Shown here: one piece after another, positions 8,051 to 16,965 of the stretch
Numbering within the stretch: the stretch's first letter is position 1
How the letters are laid out: each line of letters opens with the position of its first letter
Assembly: GCA_017404265.1 (NCBI GenBank)
Contig: JAFRCS010000006.1
Coordinates: 1-64,000 of the forward strand
Length of the DNA stretch: 64,000 bases
Reading direction: 5' to 3'
DNA from: Mogibacterium sp.
Lineage (GTDB): Bacteria > Bacillota > Clostridia > Peptostreptococcales > Anaerovoracaceae
Translations under genes and position numbers: made by a program
The notes under the pieces: generated by a model
Database searches by the model: none
What the model was told of the DNA's origin: nothing
The model's input: only the letters and a program-made list of their open reading frames with translations

Positions 8051-9139
8051 ATGGATAAGAAAACACCGCTCTATGATACCCATCTTAAGTACGGCGGAAA
8101 GATCGTCGAATTCGGCGGATTCCTTCTTCCTGTACAGTACGGATCAGGTGTCAAAGCAGAGCACATGGCAGTCAGAACACAGTGCGGTCTGTTCGATGTT
8201 TCCCACATGGGCGAGGTCCTCGTTCAGGGTGAGAAGGCAAAGGACTTCCTCAATCTGCTCCTGACAAACGATTACACAGACCTTCAGCCGGGATTCGCAA
8301 GATATTCCCCGATGTGCAATGAGCATGGCGGCACAGTCGACGACCTCATTGTATATATGAAGGGCGAGAACGATTACTTCGTGGTAGTCAATGCTGCCAA
8401 CACCGACAAGGACTTCGCATGGATGTGTGATCACAAGATCGACGGCGTAGAGCTCAAGAACGTCAGCGACCAGTACGGCCAGGTAGCCCTCCAGGGCCCT
8501 AATGCCGAGAAGGTTCTGAGGAAAGTAGTGGATGAGAAATACATCCCTGCAGGCTACTACACATGCATCTTTGATGCCGACTTCCAGGGCATCCCTGTAA
8601 TGATCTCCCGTACAGGCTACACAGGCGAGGACGGATTCGAGATCTATATGCCGGCTGACAAGGCTCCTGATGTTTGGGAAGCACTGATCGCTGCAGGCAA
8701 GGATGACGGACTCATTCCTTGCGCACTTGGTGCAAGAGACACACTGAGAATGGAAGCAGCCATGCCTCTCTACGGCCACGAGCTCAACGAGGATATCAGC
8801 CCTCGTACAGCAGGTCTGAACTTCGCTGTAAAGATGGACAAGCCTGACTTCATCGGAAAGGCTGCCCTAGAAGCAGATCAGCCTCTCAAGGAGAGAAGAG
8901 TCGGCCTCAAGGTTACAGGCCGCGGCATCCTCAGAGAGCATCTTGACGTATACAGAGACGGCAAGATCGTAGGCCACACAACATCCGGCACATTCCTGCC
9001 ATTCCTCGGCAACTCGTTCGCGATGGCTATCGTTGAATCCGGTGCCCGTGAGATCGGCGCTCCTTGCCAGGTAGACGTAAGAGGCCGCATGGTCGACTGC
9101 GAGATGGTCGGACTCCCGTTCTATAAGAGAGCGAAGTAG
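8051..9139 (+). CDS. gcvT: Glycine cleavage system T protein (aminomethyltransferase)
   Basis: GcvT takes the aminomethyl group from lipoylated GcvH and makes 5,10-methylene-tetrahydrofolate and ammonia. It has 362 residues, the normal length. The folate-binding N-terminal part is recognisable by FDVSHMGEVLVQGEKAKDFL and by the catalytic-region motif SRTGYTGEDGFEIY with GARDTLRMEAAMPLYGHEL. The C-terminal beta-barrel begins near residue 280. The ATG is preceded by GGAGG at 8 nt. It is the first gene of gcvT-gcvH-gcvPA-gcvPB. Confidence 0.96.
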   Translation: MDKKTPLYDTHLKYGGKIVEFGGFLLPVQYGSGVKAEHMAVRTQCGLFDVSHMGEVLVQGEKAKDFLNLLLTNDYTDLQPGFARYSPMCNEHGGTVDDLIVYMKGENDYFVVVNAANTDKDFAWMCDHKIDGVELKNVSDQYGQVALQGPNAEKVLRKVVDEKYIPAGYYTCIFDADFQGIPVMISRTGYTGEDGFEIYMPADKAPDVWEALIAAGKDDGLIPCALGARDTLRMEAAMPLYGHELNEDISPRTAGLNFAVKMDKPDFIGKAALEADQPLKERRVGLKVTGRGILREHLDVYRDGKIVGHTTSGTFLPFLGNSFAMAIVESGAREIGAPCQVDVRGRMVDCEMVGLPFYKRAK

Positions 9140-9221
9140 TTACTGTTAAAGATCCGCAGCCGCGGATGTAATAAAAGATATCATTTTATCTAACGCACAT
9201 ATAACAAAGGAGATTAGAACA

Positions 9222-9590
9222 ATGATTGATCCAAAAGAACTGAAGTACACAAAGGACGATGAATGGGTTCGTTTCGAAGGAGAAGAGGCTTTCGTAGGAA
9301 TCACTGATTATGCTCAGAGCGAGCTCGGCGACCTCGTATTCGTTAACCTCCCTGAGGCAGGCGACGAGGTAGTTGCAGGCGAGCCGTTCGGCGATGTTGA
9401 GTCCGTAAAGGCTGTAGCTGACGTATTCTCACCGGTTTCCGGAGTTGTTCTGGAGATCAACGAGGATCTTCTCGATGACGCTGCTCTGATCAACAACGAT
9501 CCTTACGGCGCATGGTTCATCAAGGTCGGAAGCATCTCCGCTTGCGAGGACTTCATGACAGCTGATGAATATGATGAGTACAGAGGATAA
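9222..9590 (+). CDS. gcvH: Glycine cleavage system H protein
   Basis: GcvH is the small lipoyl-carrying shuttle between the P, T and L proteins. The 122 residues include the lipoylation site in [16 protein letters not shown] (the Lys in ESVKA) and the end motif [15 protein letters not shown] lies 9 nt before the ATG. It sits 82 nt after gcvT and 36 nt before gcvPA. Its lipoyl group is presumably supplied by the lipoate-protein ligase encoded at 15222-16226. Confidence 0.96.
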   Translation: MIDPKELKYTKDDEWVRFEGEEAFVGITDYAQSELGDLVFVNLPEAGDEVVAGEPFGDVESVKAVADVFSPVSGVVLEINEDLLDDAALINNDPYGAWFIKVGSISACEDFMTADEYDEYRG

Positions 9591-9626
9591 TTAACGTTTT
9601 CTTACCAGCAATAAGGAGGAATCAAA

Positions 9627-10970
9627 TTGGGCACTTTTATTCCTAACACCAAGGAAGAGCAACTTAAAATGCTCAACGAGATCGGATATAAGGATTTCGA
9701 CGACCTCTTTAAAGTGATCCCTGATGCCGCAAAGGTAAAAGGCGAACTCAATCTTCCTGACGGACTGAGCGAGATCGAAGTTGCCCGCAAGGTAGAGGGA
9801 CTCGCGGCAAAGAACGTTATCTTCCGTTCGATCTTCCGCGGAGCCGGCGCGTACAACCACTATGTACCAGCTGCCGTCGACGCTATCGCCAACAAAGAGG
9901 AATTTGTTACGGCGTATACACCATATCAGGCTGAGATCAGCCAGGGCATCCTCCAGTCGATCTTTGAGTATCAGACAATGATCGCAGAGATCACAGGCAT
10001 GGACATCGCTAACGCTTCGATGTACGACGGCGCTTCGGCAGCTGCTGAAGCATGCTGGATGTGCAAGGACAGAAGACACAGCACGTTCTATGTTTCCGGA
10101 GCTATCGATGAGAGGATACTCACCGTAATCAACACTTATTCATTCGGAAGAGAGAGCAAGGTCGTAGTCATTCCGACTAAGGACGGCGAGACCGATAAGG
10201 AAGCTCTCAAGAAGGCTCTCGCTGAAGACGACGCAGCAGCCTGCTTCCTGATGCAGTACCCTAACTTCTACGGAATCGTAGAGGACGCTGAAGAGCTCTG
10301 CAAGATCACTCATGACGGCGGAGCGAAGTTCATCATGTACTGCCAGCCTCTCGCACTCGGCGCTTTGAAGAGCCCTGGCGAGCTCGGCGCTGACATCGCT
10401 GTAGGTGAAGGACAGCCTCTCGGACTCGGACTCGAGTTCGGCGGACCGTACCTCGGCTTCCTCTCAACAAAAGAGGAAAACATGCGCGCCATCCCTGGCA
10501 GACTCATCGGTGAGACTGTAGATACAAGAGGCGACAGAGGCTTCGTTCTGACCATCCAGGCCAGAGAGCAGCACATCCGCCGTGAAAAGGCCAGCTCCAA
10601 CATCTGCTCCAATGAGGCATGGTGTGCGCTGAGAGCAGGCATCTATCTTTCGACCATCGGCCCTAAGGGATTCGAGGATGTTGCGGCACTCTGCTCATCC
10701 AAGGCTCACTACATGGCTGACGAGCTCGAGAAGATCGGCATGAAGCGCTGCTTCAAGGGCGAGTTCTGGAACGAATTCGCTATGACATGCCCTGACGCCG
10801 ACAAGCTGCTCGCGGCTCTCGAAGCTAAAGGCATCCTCGGCGGACTCAAGCTCTGCTGCGGCTGCTGCGGCGAAGGCTGTGATACAGACTGCATCCTCTG
10901 GTGCTGCACAGAGCTGAACAGCAAAGAAGATATCGATGAAGTCGTAGCTATCGCAAAGGAGGTGTTCTAA
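9627..10970 (+). CDS. gcvPA: Glycine dehydrogenase (decarboxylating) subunit 1, with Cys-rich C-terminal loop
   Basis: This is the first half of the split P protein, which decarboxylates glycine with PLP and loads the aminomethyl group on GcvH. The 447-residue length is typical. The motif FRGAGAYNHYVPAAVDAI is family-typical. The start is TTG at 9627, chosen because AGGAGGA lies 6 nt upstream and no ATG fits. The odd feature is residues 410-427, where eight cysteines fall within 18 residues (CCGCCGEGC, then DTDCILWCC). Usual homologues have only the later cysteines here. This could bind metal or be redox-active. gcvPB begins 1 nt after the stop. Confidence 0.95.
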   Translation: MGTFIPNTKEEQLKMLNEIGYKDFDDLFKVIPDAAKVKGELNLPDGLSEIEVARKVEGLAAKNVIFRSIFRGAGAYNHYVPAAVDAIANKEEFVTAYTPYQAEISQGILQSIFEYQTMIAEITGMDIANASMYDGASAAAEACWMCKDRRHSTFYVSGAIDERILTVINTYSFGRESKVVVIPTKDGETDKEALKKALAEDDAAACFLMQYPNFYGIVEDAEELCKITHDGGAKFIMYCQPLALGALKSPGELGADIAVGEGQPLGLGLEFGGPYLGFLSTKEENMRAIPGRLIGETVDTRGDRGFVLTIQAREQHIRREKASSNICSNEAWCALRAGIYLSTIGPKGFEDVAALCSSKAHYMADELEKIGMKRCFKGEFWNEFAMTCPDADKLLAALEAKGILGGLKLCCGCCGEGCDTDCILWCCTELNSKEDIDEVVAIAKEVF

Positions 10971-10971
10971 G

Positions 10972-12390
10972 ATGAAATTGATATTCGAGAAGAGCATTCC
11001 TGGTAGAGGACAAGATATCTTCCCTGCATGCGACGTTCCTGTGAAGATGCCGGCGGCTCCTCTTCGTGAGAAGAAGGCGCATCTCCCTGAGATCTCAGAA
11101 AACGAGATGGGAAGACACTACACAGCTCTCGCTAAGAGAGCGCACGGAGTAAACGACGGATTCTATCCGCTCGGCTCCTGCACAATGAAGCACAATCCAA
11201 GGATCGACGAGAAGATGGCGGCGCTCCCTGGCTTCGCCAAACTCCATCCGCTGCAGCCTGCTGACACCGTCAAGGGCGCTAACGAGCTCATCGGCGAACT
11301 CGAAAAGTTCCTCTGTGAGATCACAGGCATGGCAGGAGTAACATTCCAGCCGGCAGCCGGAGCTCACGGTGAGTTCACCGGACTTCTCCTGATCAAGGCT
11401 TACCACACAGACAGAGGCGACACAGAGCGTAACGAGATCATCGTTCCTGACGCTGCCCACGGCACAAACCCGGCTTCGGCTACAATGGCAGGTTACAAGA
11501 CCATCGTCATCAAGTCGAACGAGAACGGAACAGTTGATATCGACGACCTCAAGGCTCACCTCGGTCCTAAGACAGCCGGCCTGATGCTGACCAACCCTAA
11601 CACGGTAGGTCTCTTCGACCCTAACATCATGGAGATCACAAGACTCGTCCATGAGGCAGGCGGACTCTGCTACTATGACGGAGCCAACCTGAACGCTGTA
11701 ATCGGTATCGTACGTCCTGCGGACATCGGTTTCGACGTAATCCACATGAACCTGCACAAGACGTTCTCGACACCTCACGGCGGCGGCGGTCCTGGCAGCG
11801 GCCCATGCGCGTACAAGGATTTCCTTGCTCCGTTCGCACCGGGTCTCGTATGCAAGGACGGCGAGAACTACGAGAGAGCTGAGAAGTCCATCGGTAACAT
11901 GACAGGCTTCTATGGCAACTTCCTCGTAATGGTCAAGGCTTACACATACCTGCTGACCGTTGGTAAGGAAGTATACACTCTGGCTCAGAACGCTGTACTG
12001 AACGCGAACTACATGCAGGAGAAACTGAAAGACATCTATCCGATCGCTTTCGATACCACATGCATGCACGAGTTCGTAATCGGCCTCGATCCGATCTACA
12101 GAAAGACACACGTATCGGCTCTGGACGTAGCCAAGGCACTCCTCGACTACGGTATCCATCCGCCTACAATCTACTTCCCTCTGATCGTACACGAAGCTCT
12201 GATGATAGAGCCGACCGAGACAGAGACGAAGGAGACGCTCGACGAGGCTATCACAGCATTCCGCGAAATCTACGAGCGCATCTTCAATGCGCCTGAGACA
12301 GTTCAGAATGCTCCTCAGACCACACCGGTACTGAGACTCGACGACACAAAGGCTGCAAGAGAGCCACATCTGCGTTACACATTCGAATAA
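10972..12390 (+). CDS. gcvPB: Glycine dehydrogenase (decarboxylating) subunit 2
   Basis: The second half of the split P protein, 472 residues. It carries the PLP-binding lysine in HMNLHKTFSTPHGGGGPGSGP. It also has the family motifs FYPLGSCTMKHNP near the start and AAHGTNPASATMAG in the middle. The ATG directly follows the gcvPA stop, which suggests translational coupling and equal production of both subunits. It ends the four-gene operon at a GC-rich hairpin at 12414-12442. Confidence 0.96.
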   Translation: MKLIFEKSIPGRGQDIFPACDVPVKMPAAPLREKKAHLPEISENEMGRHYTALAKRAHGVNDGFYPLGSCTMKHNPRIDEKMAALPGFAKLHPLQPADTVKGANELIGELEKFLCEITGMAGVTFQPAAGAHGEFTGLLLIKAYHTDRGDTERNEIIVPDAAHGTNPASATMAGYKTIVIKSNENGTVDIDDLKAHLGPKTAGLMLTNPNTVGLFDPNIMEITRLVHEAGGLCYYDGANLNAVIGIVRPADIGFDVIHMNLHKTFSTPHGGGGPGSGPCAYKDFLAPFAPGLVCKDGENYERAEKSIGNMTGFYGNFLVMVKAYTYLLTVGKEVYTLAQNAVLNANYMQEKLKDIYPIAFDTTCMHEFVIGLDPIYRKTHVSALDVAKALLDYGIHPPTIYFPLIVHEALMIEPTETETKETLDEAITAFREIYERIFNAPETVQNAPQTTPVLRLDDTKAAREPHLRYTFE

Positions 12391-12413
12391 CGCGCGGAAA
12401 AAGTTATACTACT

Positions 12414-12442
12414 GCAAAGGCCCTGCTCTGCAGGGCCTTTGC
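12414..12442 (+). terminator. Hairpin after gcvPB without a T-run
   Basis: Perfect 12-bp arms GCAAAGGCCCTG and CAGGGCCTTTGC enclose a 5-nt loop. The 3' side is not followed by T residues, and the next gene starts 20 nt downstream. It may be only a partial terminator or an RNA-stabilising end that lets some transcription reach the GGDEF gene. Confidence 0.6.
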
Positions 12443-12462
12443 GGCACTCCGGCACAGGTATC

Positions 12463-13623
12463 ATGTCGCATTATTTCATTTATTACGTCGAATCATCAAT
12501 AATATGCCTGATCATATTCGGGATAATGCTTGGTCATAACCTGTCGACAGTCGACAGGTCTGAAAAGGTAGTCAAGTATGATGGCGCGCTTATAGCCTTC
12601 ATGCTCTACTTCGTTTCCGACGCTATCTGGGCTTCCATGATCGCCGGCGTCATCCCGAAATCCATGCCCACCGTCGCTCTGATCACCCTTGTCAATTTCA
12701 TATTGATGGCGGGTATAACTTTCATGTGGTTAAGATATGTAGCCGCGGTGGAAACAGTTCCAGGCAGGAATACAAAAGGATTTATCATCAAATCATTCCT
12801 GCCCCTTGGTTTGTCTATACTGATAATGATCGCCATCCTGTTGGTTGATCCGAATCTGCTGATAACCCCTGAGTACACTGTTACTATGTTTTACAGTCTG
12901 TTCCAGGTCGCGATCCCTATCTTTTATATAATAGTAGTATTTATACTTGTTCTGCGCAGGGCTGCCGCAGAAGACAGTCCGGAGGATAAGAGCACCCACA
13001 TTTACGTAGGGATGTTCCCTCTGATGGTCGTCCTGGGAGGCATGATACAGGTTCTCCTGCTTCCGGAAACCCCTATCTTCTGCTACAGCTGCGCGATACT
13101 TATGCTCATCTTCTACATCCAGATGATGGAGAGCCGCATCTCAATCGACCCACTTACAGGCCTGAACAACCGCGGACAGCTCCGCAAATATACCGCTCAG
13201 GAAAACTCCATATTCAGAGAAGGAAAGCGGACTTACATAATGATGATAGATGTGAACGATTTCAAGGGCATCAACGACACATACGGCCATGCCATGGGAG
13301 ACAAGGCCCTGAAATTCATCTCCGATTCTCTCAAGCAGGCTGCGGGTTCGGTGAACGCCCCGGTATTCATCGCACGCTACGGAGGAGACGAATTCATCTT
13401 CATCGCGCATTCAGATAACGAGGAAGTTCCTGAAAAGCTCGTCCGCAACATCCACAAAAAGCTGAACGAGGTGACGGAAAAGGCAAAGCTGCCGTTCACC
13501 ATGTCCGTCGCGATAGGCTACGACGAACTGAGACGCGAGAACGACAGCTTCAGAGAATGCCTGGAGCGCGCCGACCAGAATTGCTATGTGAACAAGGATG
13601 AGATGAAAAAAGAGAAAAAGTGA
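12463..13623 (+). CDS. Membrane-bound diguanylate cyclase (GGDEF)
   Basis: A 386-residue protein predicted to make cyclic di-GMP. The N-terminal half has about six membrane helices (residues 1-220). The C-terminal GGDEF domain (about 225-380) has DPLTGLNNRG, the metal site MIDVNDFKGINDTYGH and the intact active site RYGGDEF. There is no RxxD product-inhibition site at the usual place five residues before the GGDEF motif (VFIAR). I chose ATG 12463 (MSHYFIYYV). An upstream TTG lies inside the preceding hairpin. Its position directly behind the gcv operon could link signalling to glycine use, but this is not shown. Confidence 0.88.
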   Translation: MSHYFIYYVESSIICLIIFGIMLGHNLSTVDRSEKVVKYDGALIAFMLYFVSDAIWASMIAGVIPKSMPTVALITLVNFILMAGITFMWLRYVAAVETVPGRNTKGFIIKSFLPLGLSILIMIAILLVDPNLLITPEYTVTMFYSLFQVAIPIFYIIVVFILVLRRAAAEDSPEDKSTHIYVGMFPLMVVLGGMIQVLLLPETPIFCYSCAILMLIFYIQMMESRISIDPLTGLNNRGQLRKYTAQENSIFREGKRTYIMMIDVNDFKGINDTYGHAMGDKALKFISDSLKQAAGSVNAPVFIARYGGDEFIFIAHSDNEEVPEKLVRNIHKKLNEVTEKAKLPFTMSVAIGYDELRRENDSFRECLERADQNCYVNKDEMKKEKK

Positions 13624-13627
13624 TATG

Positions 13628-13651
13628 AGCCCCCGACAAGGGGGCTTTTTT
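13628..13651 (+). terminator. Terminator of the GGDEF gene
   Basis: Arms AGCCCCC and GGGGGCT enclose a 5-nt loop and are followed by six T residues. Confidence 0.85.
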
Positions 13652-13663
13652 ATGCACAAAAAT

Positions 13664-13802
13664 GAGGGGACCTTATGTCTCTGGCAGGTAACTGGAGCAC
13701 GCCGGCACTTAGCGATTGACAAGCGCCAGCGCAGTCAGAGCTTAGTACCGCTGCGTGCGATCGTTAGCGCGAGCGTGCCTGACAGAGATATAAGGCCCCC
13801 TC
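13664..13802. repeat. Palindromic intergenic repeat, copy 1
   Basis: A 97-bp core (13685-13781, from CAGGTAACT to GCCTG) matches the core at 45364-45460 at about 90 of 97 positions. Outside the core the flanks differ between copies, but within this copy they pair with each other: GAGGGG, CCTTAT and TCTCTG on the left pair with CAGAGA, ATAAGG and CCCCTC on the right. The whole unit can therefore fold as one long hairpin. It lies between two convergent genes (GGDEF and lpd) and its right end is followed by T-rich sequence, so it could also serve as a terminator. Confidence 0.8.
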
Positions 13803-13811
13803 TTGTTTTTA

Positions 13812-15188
13812 TTACAGCCTAGCTGCCTCCATGATCGCTTCCGCAAATGATGGATGCGGATGAATGATGTTGGCAACTTCCTCAAGCATCATGCCTCTGC
13901 CGATCGCTACGGCCAGCTCGCCGATAAGGTCGGAAGCTCTGCCGCAGAGCAGGTGGGCGCCAATGATCTTGTGGTCGTCAGCCCTGGCTACCAGCTTCAC
14001 GAAGCCTCTGTCGAGTCCCGCGATGATGGTCTTGCCGTTTGCCGACATAGGATACTTCTTTGTTATGACCTCGATGCCGGCTTCCTTTGCTTCGTCTGCT
14101 GTCAGTCCGACTACCGCGATCTCAGGGTCCGTATAGATGCAGCTTGGCACTGTTCCCATGTTGATGGTCGCCTGGCAGCCGTTGATCATAGCTACAGCAT
14201 TGCGGCCCTCTGCCGATGCGGTATGTGCCAGCTGTATGCCTCCGTTGCAGTCGCCGATAGCGTATACGCTCTTGATCGGAGTCTCATATCTCTCATCTAC
14301 CTTGATGAAGCCCTTGCCGTCAACGAGGTCAGGATACTCTGCAAGCAGCTCTTCGCTGAATACGCCGGCTGTGTTCGGTCTTCTGCCTACGCACATCAGA
14401 ACCTTGTCCGCCTTTACCTGGATCTCTTCGTCCTTCTTGTTCTTGAGGGTGACTACCAGCTTGTCTCCGTCCTTTTCGATCTTCTGGACAGGGGATGCAA
14501 CGTGTACATCAACCCCCTTCTTCTCGAGGGTCATCTTGATGCTGCGGCCGATCTCCTTGTCGATGATAGGAAGCAGTCTGTCCATTCCCTCGATGACCGT
14601 AACGTGATCGCCGAGGTCTGCATAGATAGTAGCGAACTCGATACCGATGACTCCGCCTCCGATGATTACGAATTCAGGGATCTCTTCTGCGCCCATGTCG
14701 AGCAACTCTGTGCTGTCGACGACTCCCGGCAGATCGTAACCAGGAATAGGCGGCATGAATGGCTTTGAGCCTGTAGCTACCATGATATTCTCTGCGGTAT
14801 ACTCCTCACCATTGATCACAACTCGATGCGGCGCGACTACCTTGGCTTCACCTTCGAGAAGGTCGATCTTTTTCTTCTTGATCAGTCCGGAAATGCCGTT
14901 TCTCAAGGTGTCGAGGACCTCGTCCTTACGCTCGCCTATCCTTGCACGGTTAGCGCGCAGTCCATCACATTCAACACCGACTTCAGCTCCGTGAGCAGCG
15001 TCTCTGTAAACATCCGAAGAGTGCATAAGTGCCTTGGTAGGAATGCATCCTCTGTTGAGACAAGTTCCGCCGACACGGTCCTTTTCTGCGATCGCTACCT
15101 TCATGCCGAGTTCCGCTGCATAGAAAGCTGCTTCGTAGCCGCCCGGGCCCGCTCCGATAATTAAGAGATCATACTTGTAATCGCTCAT
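13812..15188 (-). CDS. lpdA: Dihydrolipoyl dehydrogenase
   Basis: The L protein of the glycine cleavage system. It reoxidises dihydrolipoyl GcvH with FAD and NAD+. The 458 residues show the N-terminal FAD motif GAGPGGYEAA, the redox disulfide GGTCLNRGCIPTKALMHS, the NAD motif GGGVIGIEFA, and the C-terminal catalytic pair in HPHPSFAEAIMEA (His and Glu from the partner subunit). It has no extra lipoyl domain. It is convergent with the gcv-GGDEF strand and lies 33 nt downstream of lplA, so it is likely co-transcribed with it. Confidence 0.95.
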   Translation of the reverse strand: MSDYKYDLLIIGAGPGGYEAAFYAAELGMKVAIAEKDRVGGTCLNRGCIPTKALMHSSDVYRDAAHGAEVGVECDGLRANRARIGERKDEVLDTLRNGISGLIKKKKIDLLEGEAKVVAPHRVVINGEEYTAENIMVATGSKPFMPPIPGYDLPGVVDSTELLDMGAEEIPEFVIIGGGVIGIEFATIYADLGDHVTVIEGMDRLLPIIDKEIGRSIKMTLEKKGVDVHVASPVQKIEKDGDKLVVTLKNKKDEEIQVKADKVLMCVGRRPNTAGVFSEELLAEYPDLVDGKGFIKVDERYETPIKSVYAIGDCNGGIQLAHTASAEGRNAVAMINGCQATINMGTVPSCIYTDPEIAVVGLTADEAKEAGIEVITKKYPMSANGKTIIAGLDRGFVKLVARADDHKIIGAHLLCGRASDLIGELAVAIGRGMMLEEVANIIHPHPSFAEAIMEAARL

Positions 15189-15221
15189 TTGGGTTTTCCT
15201 TTCTTTGTATATAGTTATTGC

Positions 15222-16226
15222 TTATATTGACTTTGCTATGAGGCCGAGTATCTCGTAGGCTGTGGCCGACGCGCCTTCAGGAAGTTCCTCTCTCAGCGAG
15301 TGGAACTCGCCTGCGTCGTATCTGCGGCCCTTAACGAGCTCTTCGACTATGTCGAAGACTTCGGTCTCGAGTGCGTCCGAGTATATGCGGCAGTCCCTGA
15401 TGTATTCACCCTTCATGGCCAGCTGTATCTCGACACCGCCCCATTCGAATCTGTGCTCTATGACCTTTTCAAAAGGTATCCTGGTGCCCAGCCTCCACTC
15501 TTCGGACGCGTACTTGTCCAGAAGCTTCTGTGGTGTTTTCGGCAGTTCTTCCTCAACAGCCTCCGCGCAGTACTCTCTGGATGCCGCCCTTACCATAGCG
15601 TCCTGCATGGCCTCGATAAGTTCTTTGGTGTCCGCGTTCACAAGTGGCTCTCTGACATGTTCCTTAAGGTTGGTCACCCTGGATCTTACGGATTCCACGC
15701 CCTTGGACTTCAGCTTAGCCTCAGGCACATTGAGGTACTTTGAGAGGTCCTCAGCCACCACGTCCATCATTATGGTGCCGTGGTGATAATTGTAGCCGCC
15801 TGATGAAAAGTACGCGTGGCCTGAGAACTTTTTGCCTCCGACTGTCAGGTCATTCCTGCCCGTCTTGGTCGCATTTATGCCAAGCAGTCTGCAAGCCAGA
15901 AGGATGACGTCAGTCTGCCTCTCTATGTCGAAGAGGTCGTCTTTGGCGATGAACGTGAAGTTCAGATTGCCCATGTCGTGATAGACCGCGCCGCCTCCGG
16001 ATATCCTGCGTGCCAGATATATGCCGTCGCGCTTTATGGCCTCCACATTGCACTCACGCCACGGATTCTGGTTCTTGCCTATGACCACGGTGTGCGCGTT
16101 CTGCCACAGGAAGAGAGTTACTTCGCCCTCCTTGGCATTCATTGTCAGATGCTCCTCAGCAGCAAGGTTGACGTACGGATCTGTACAGTCTGTCCTTATT
16201 ACTCTAAGCCGGCAAGTCGGTCTCAT
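15222..16226 (-). CDS. lplA: Lipoate-protein ligase A
   Basis: This enzyme activates lipoate with ATP and attaches it to GcvH. The protein is 334 residues. The BPL/LplA catalytic domain (about residues 10-220) contains the family motif RRISGGGAVYHDMGNLNFTF, followed by KTGRNDLTVGGKKFSGHA with the invariant Lys. A C-terminal LplA accessory domain is present (about 235-330). I chose ATG 16226 because AAGGAG lies 7 nt upstream. This start overlaps the end of the preceding membrane-protein gene by 23 bp, indicating coupling. The location beside gcv and lpd fits its target. Confidence 0.93.
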   Translation of the reverse strand: MRPTCRLRVIRTDCTDPYVNLAAEEHLTMNAKEGEVTLFLWQNAHTVVIGKNQNPWRECNVEAIKRDGIYLARRISGGGAVYHDMGNLNFTFIAKDDLFDIERQTDVILLACRLLGINATKTGRNDLTVGGKKFSGHAYFSSGGYNYHHGTIMMDVVAEDLSKYLNVPEAKLKSKGVESVRSRVTNLKEHVREPLVNADTKELIEAMQDAMVRAASREYCAEAVEEELPKTPQKLLDKYASEEWRLGTRIPFEKVIEHRFEWGGVEIQLAMKGEYIRDCRIYSDALETEVFDIVEELVKGRRYDAGEFHSLREELPEGASATAYEILGLIAKSI

Positions 16227-16857
16227 CGGTGTTCTCCTTATCTTCTGCATCTTCCAGAGCCTCTTCGTCAGTCTCCAGATTCTCTTCTCTTTCCTCGATG
16301 ATCTGCTCCTCTTCAGGGGTGAGTTCTGCGTCCATGTTTCCTTCAGGATTTGTCAGGGTCGAAGGATCGATTGGCTCAGGGCGAGGCTTGTCAGTCTTAT
16401 AGAAAGTGCCGTAGTATGAATCTCCACGCCTGACGTTGCCGTTTTTATCTACGATGAGCTCGCCCATCCATTCGGTCTTGATGACTCCATGTCTGTAGTT
16501 CCACTCGATGACTCTGTCTTCATATACAGAGTCATTGTATTCGTATTCATATCCATACCTTTCAGCATAGTCCCTGTCATAGTGGGACCTCTCCAGATAG
16601 GTCAGCGTGACCTGATCGCCTTCAATGATCAGATCTTCGTAATAGTTTGATTCCTCATATCTTCCCTGACAGGCCGCTCTCATTTCTTCTTCAGAGCCGT
16701 AAGTGCTCCTCTCGGTGTGCACGACTAAAAAGCTTATCAGATAGCCTATCAGCGCAATGGCAAGAATACCCGCGAGTACATAGAGCAATCTGCGGTTCTT
16801 GCGCTTTATCTGCCATTCCTTCGCCCATGCGGCGGCATCTCTTCTGTCCTGATCCAT
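16204..16857 (-). CDS. Acidic single-pass membrane protein of unknown function
   Basis: A 217-residue protein with one membrane helix at about residues 23-47 (LLYVLAGILAIALIGYLISFLVV). Before it is a basic, Arg/Lys-rich cytoplasmic head. After it is a Tyr/Glu/Asp-rich outer domain with alternating residues such as YEESNYYEDLIIEGDQVTLTYLE that suggest a small beta-sheet domain. The last 50 residues are almost all acidic or Pro/Thr. No family was recognised. It overlaps lplA and is probably transcribed with lplA and lpdA. Confidence 0.7.
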   Translation of the reverse strand: MDQDRRDAAAWAKEWQIKRKNRRLLYVLAGILAIALIGYLISFLVVHTERSTYGSEEEMRAACQGRYEESNYYEDLIIEGDQVTLTYLERSHYDRDYAERYGYEYEYNDSVYEDRVIEWNYRHGVIKTEWMGELIVDKNGNVRRGDSYYGTFYKTDKPRPEPIDPSTLTNPEGNMDAELTPEEEQIIEEREENLETDEEALEDAEDKENTDETDLPA

Positions 16858-16965
16858 GTTCTTTATCTTCGTTCCGTTAATTTACCGGCCTGCTCCTGCA
16901 GACCCTCAGAAACAAAGGCCGGCACCGTATGTGTCGACCTTTGTTCAAAGCCTATAGTGATTGTG

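Noticed and set aside
11095-12369. 424-codon open frame antisense to gcvPB
   Set aside because: It is rich in Cys, Val, Arg and Ser without any domain, has no ribosome binding site, and mirrors a certain gene. Codon bias of the real strand explains it, as for many other long antisense frames in the window.
13664-13802. CRISPR or IS interpretation of the intergenic repeat
   Set aside because: There are only two distant single copies with no spacers, no transposase and no target-site duplication that I can see.
15222-16250. Longer start of lipoate-protein ligase (MQKIRRTP)
   Set aside because: AAGGAG lies correctly before the ATG at 16226, and the extra eight residues precede the conserved start of the family.
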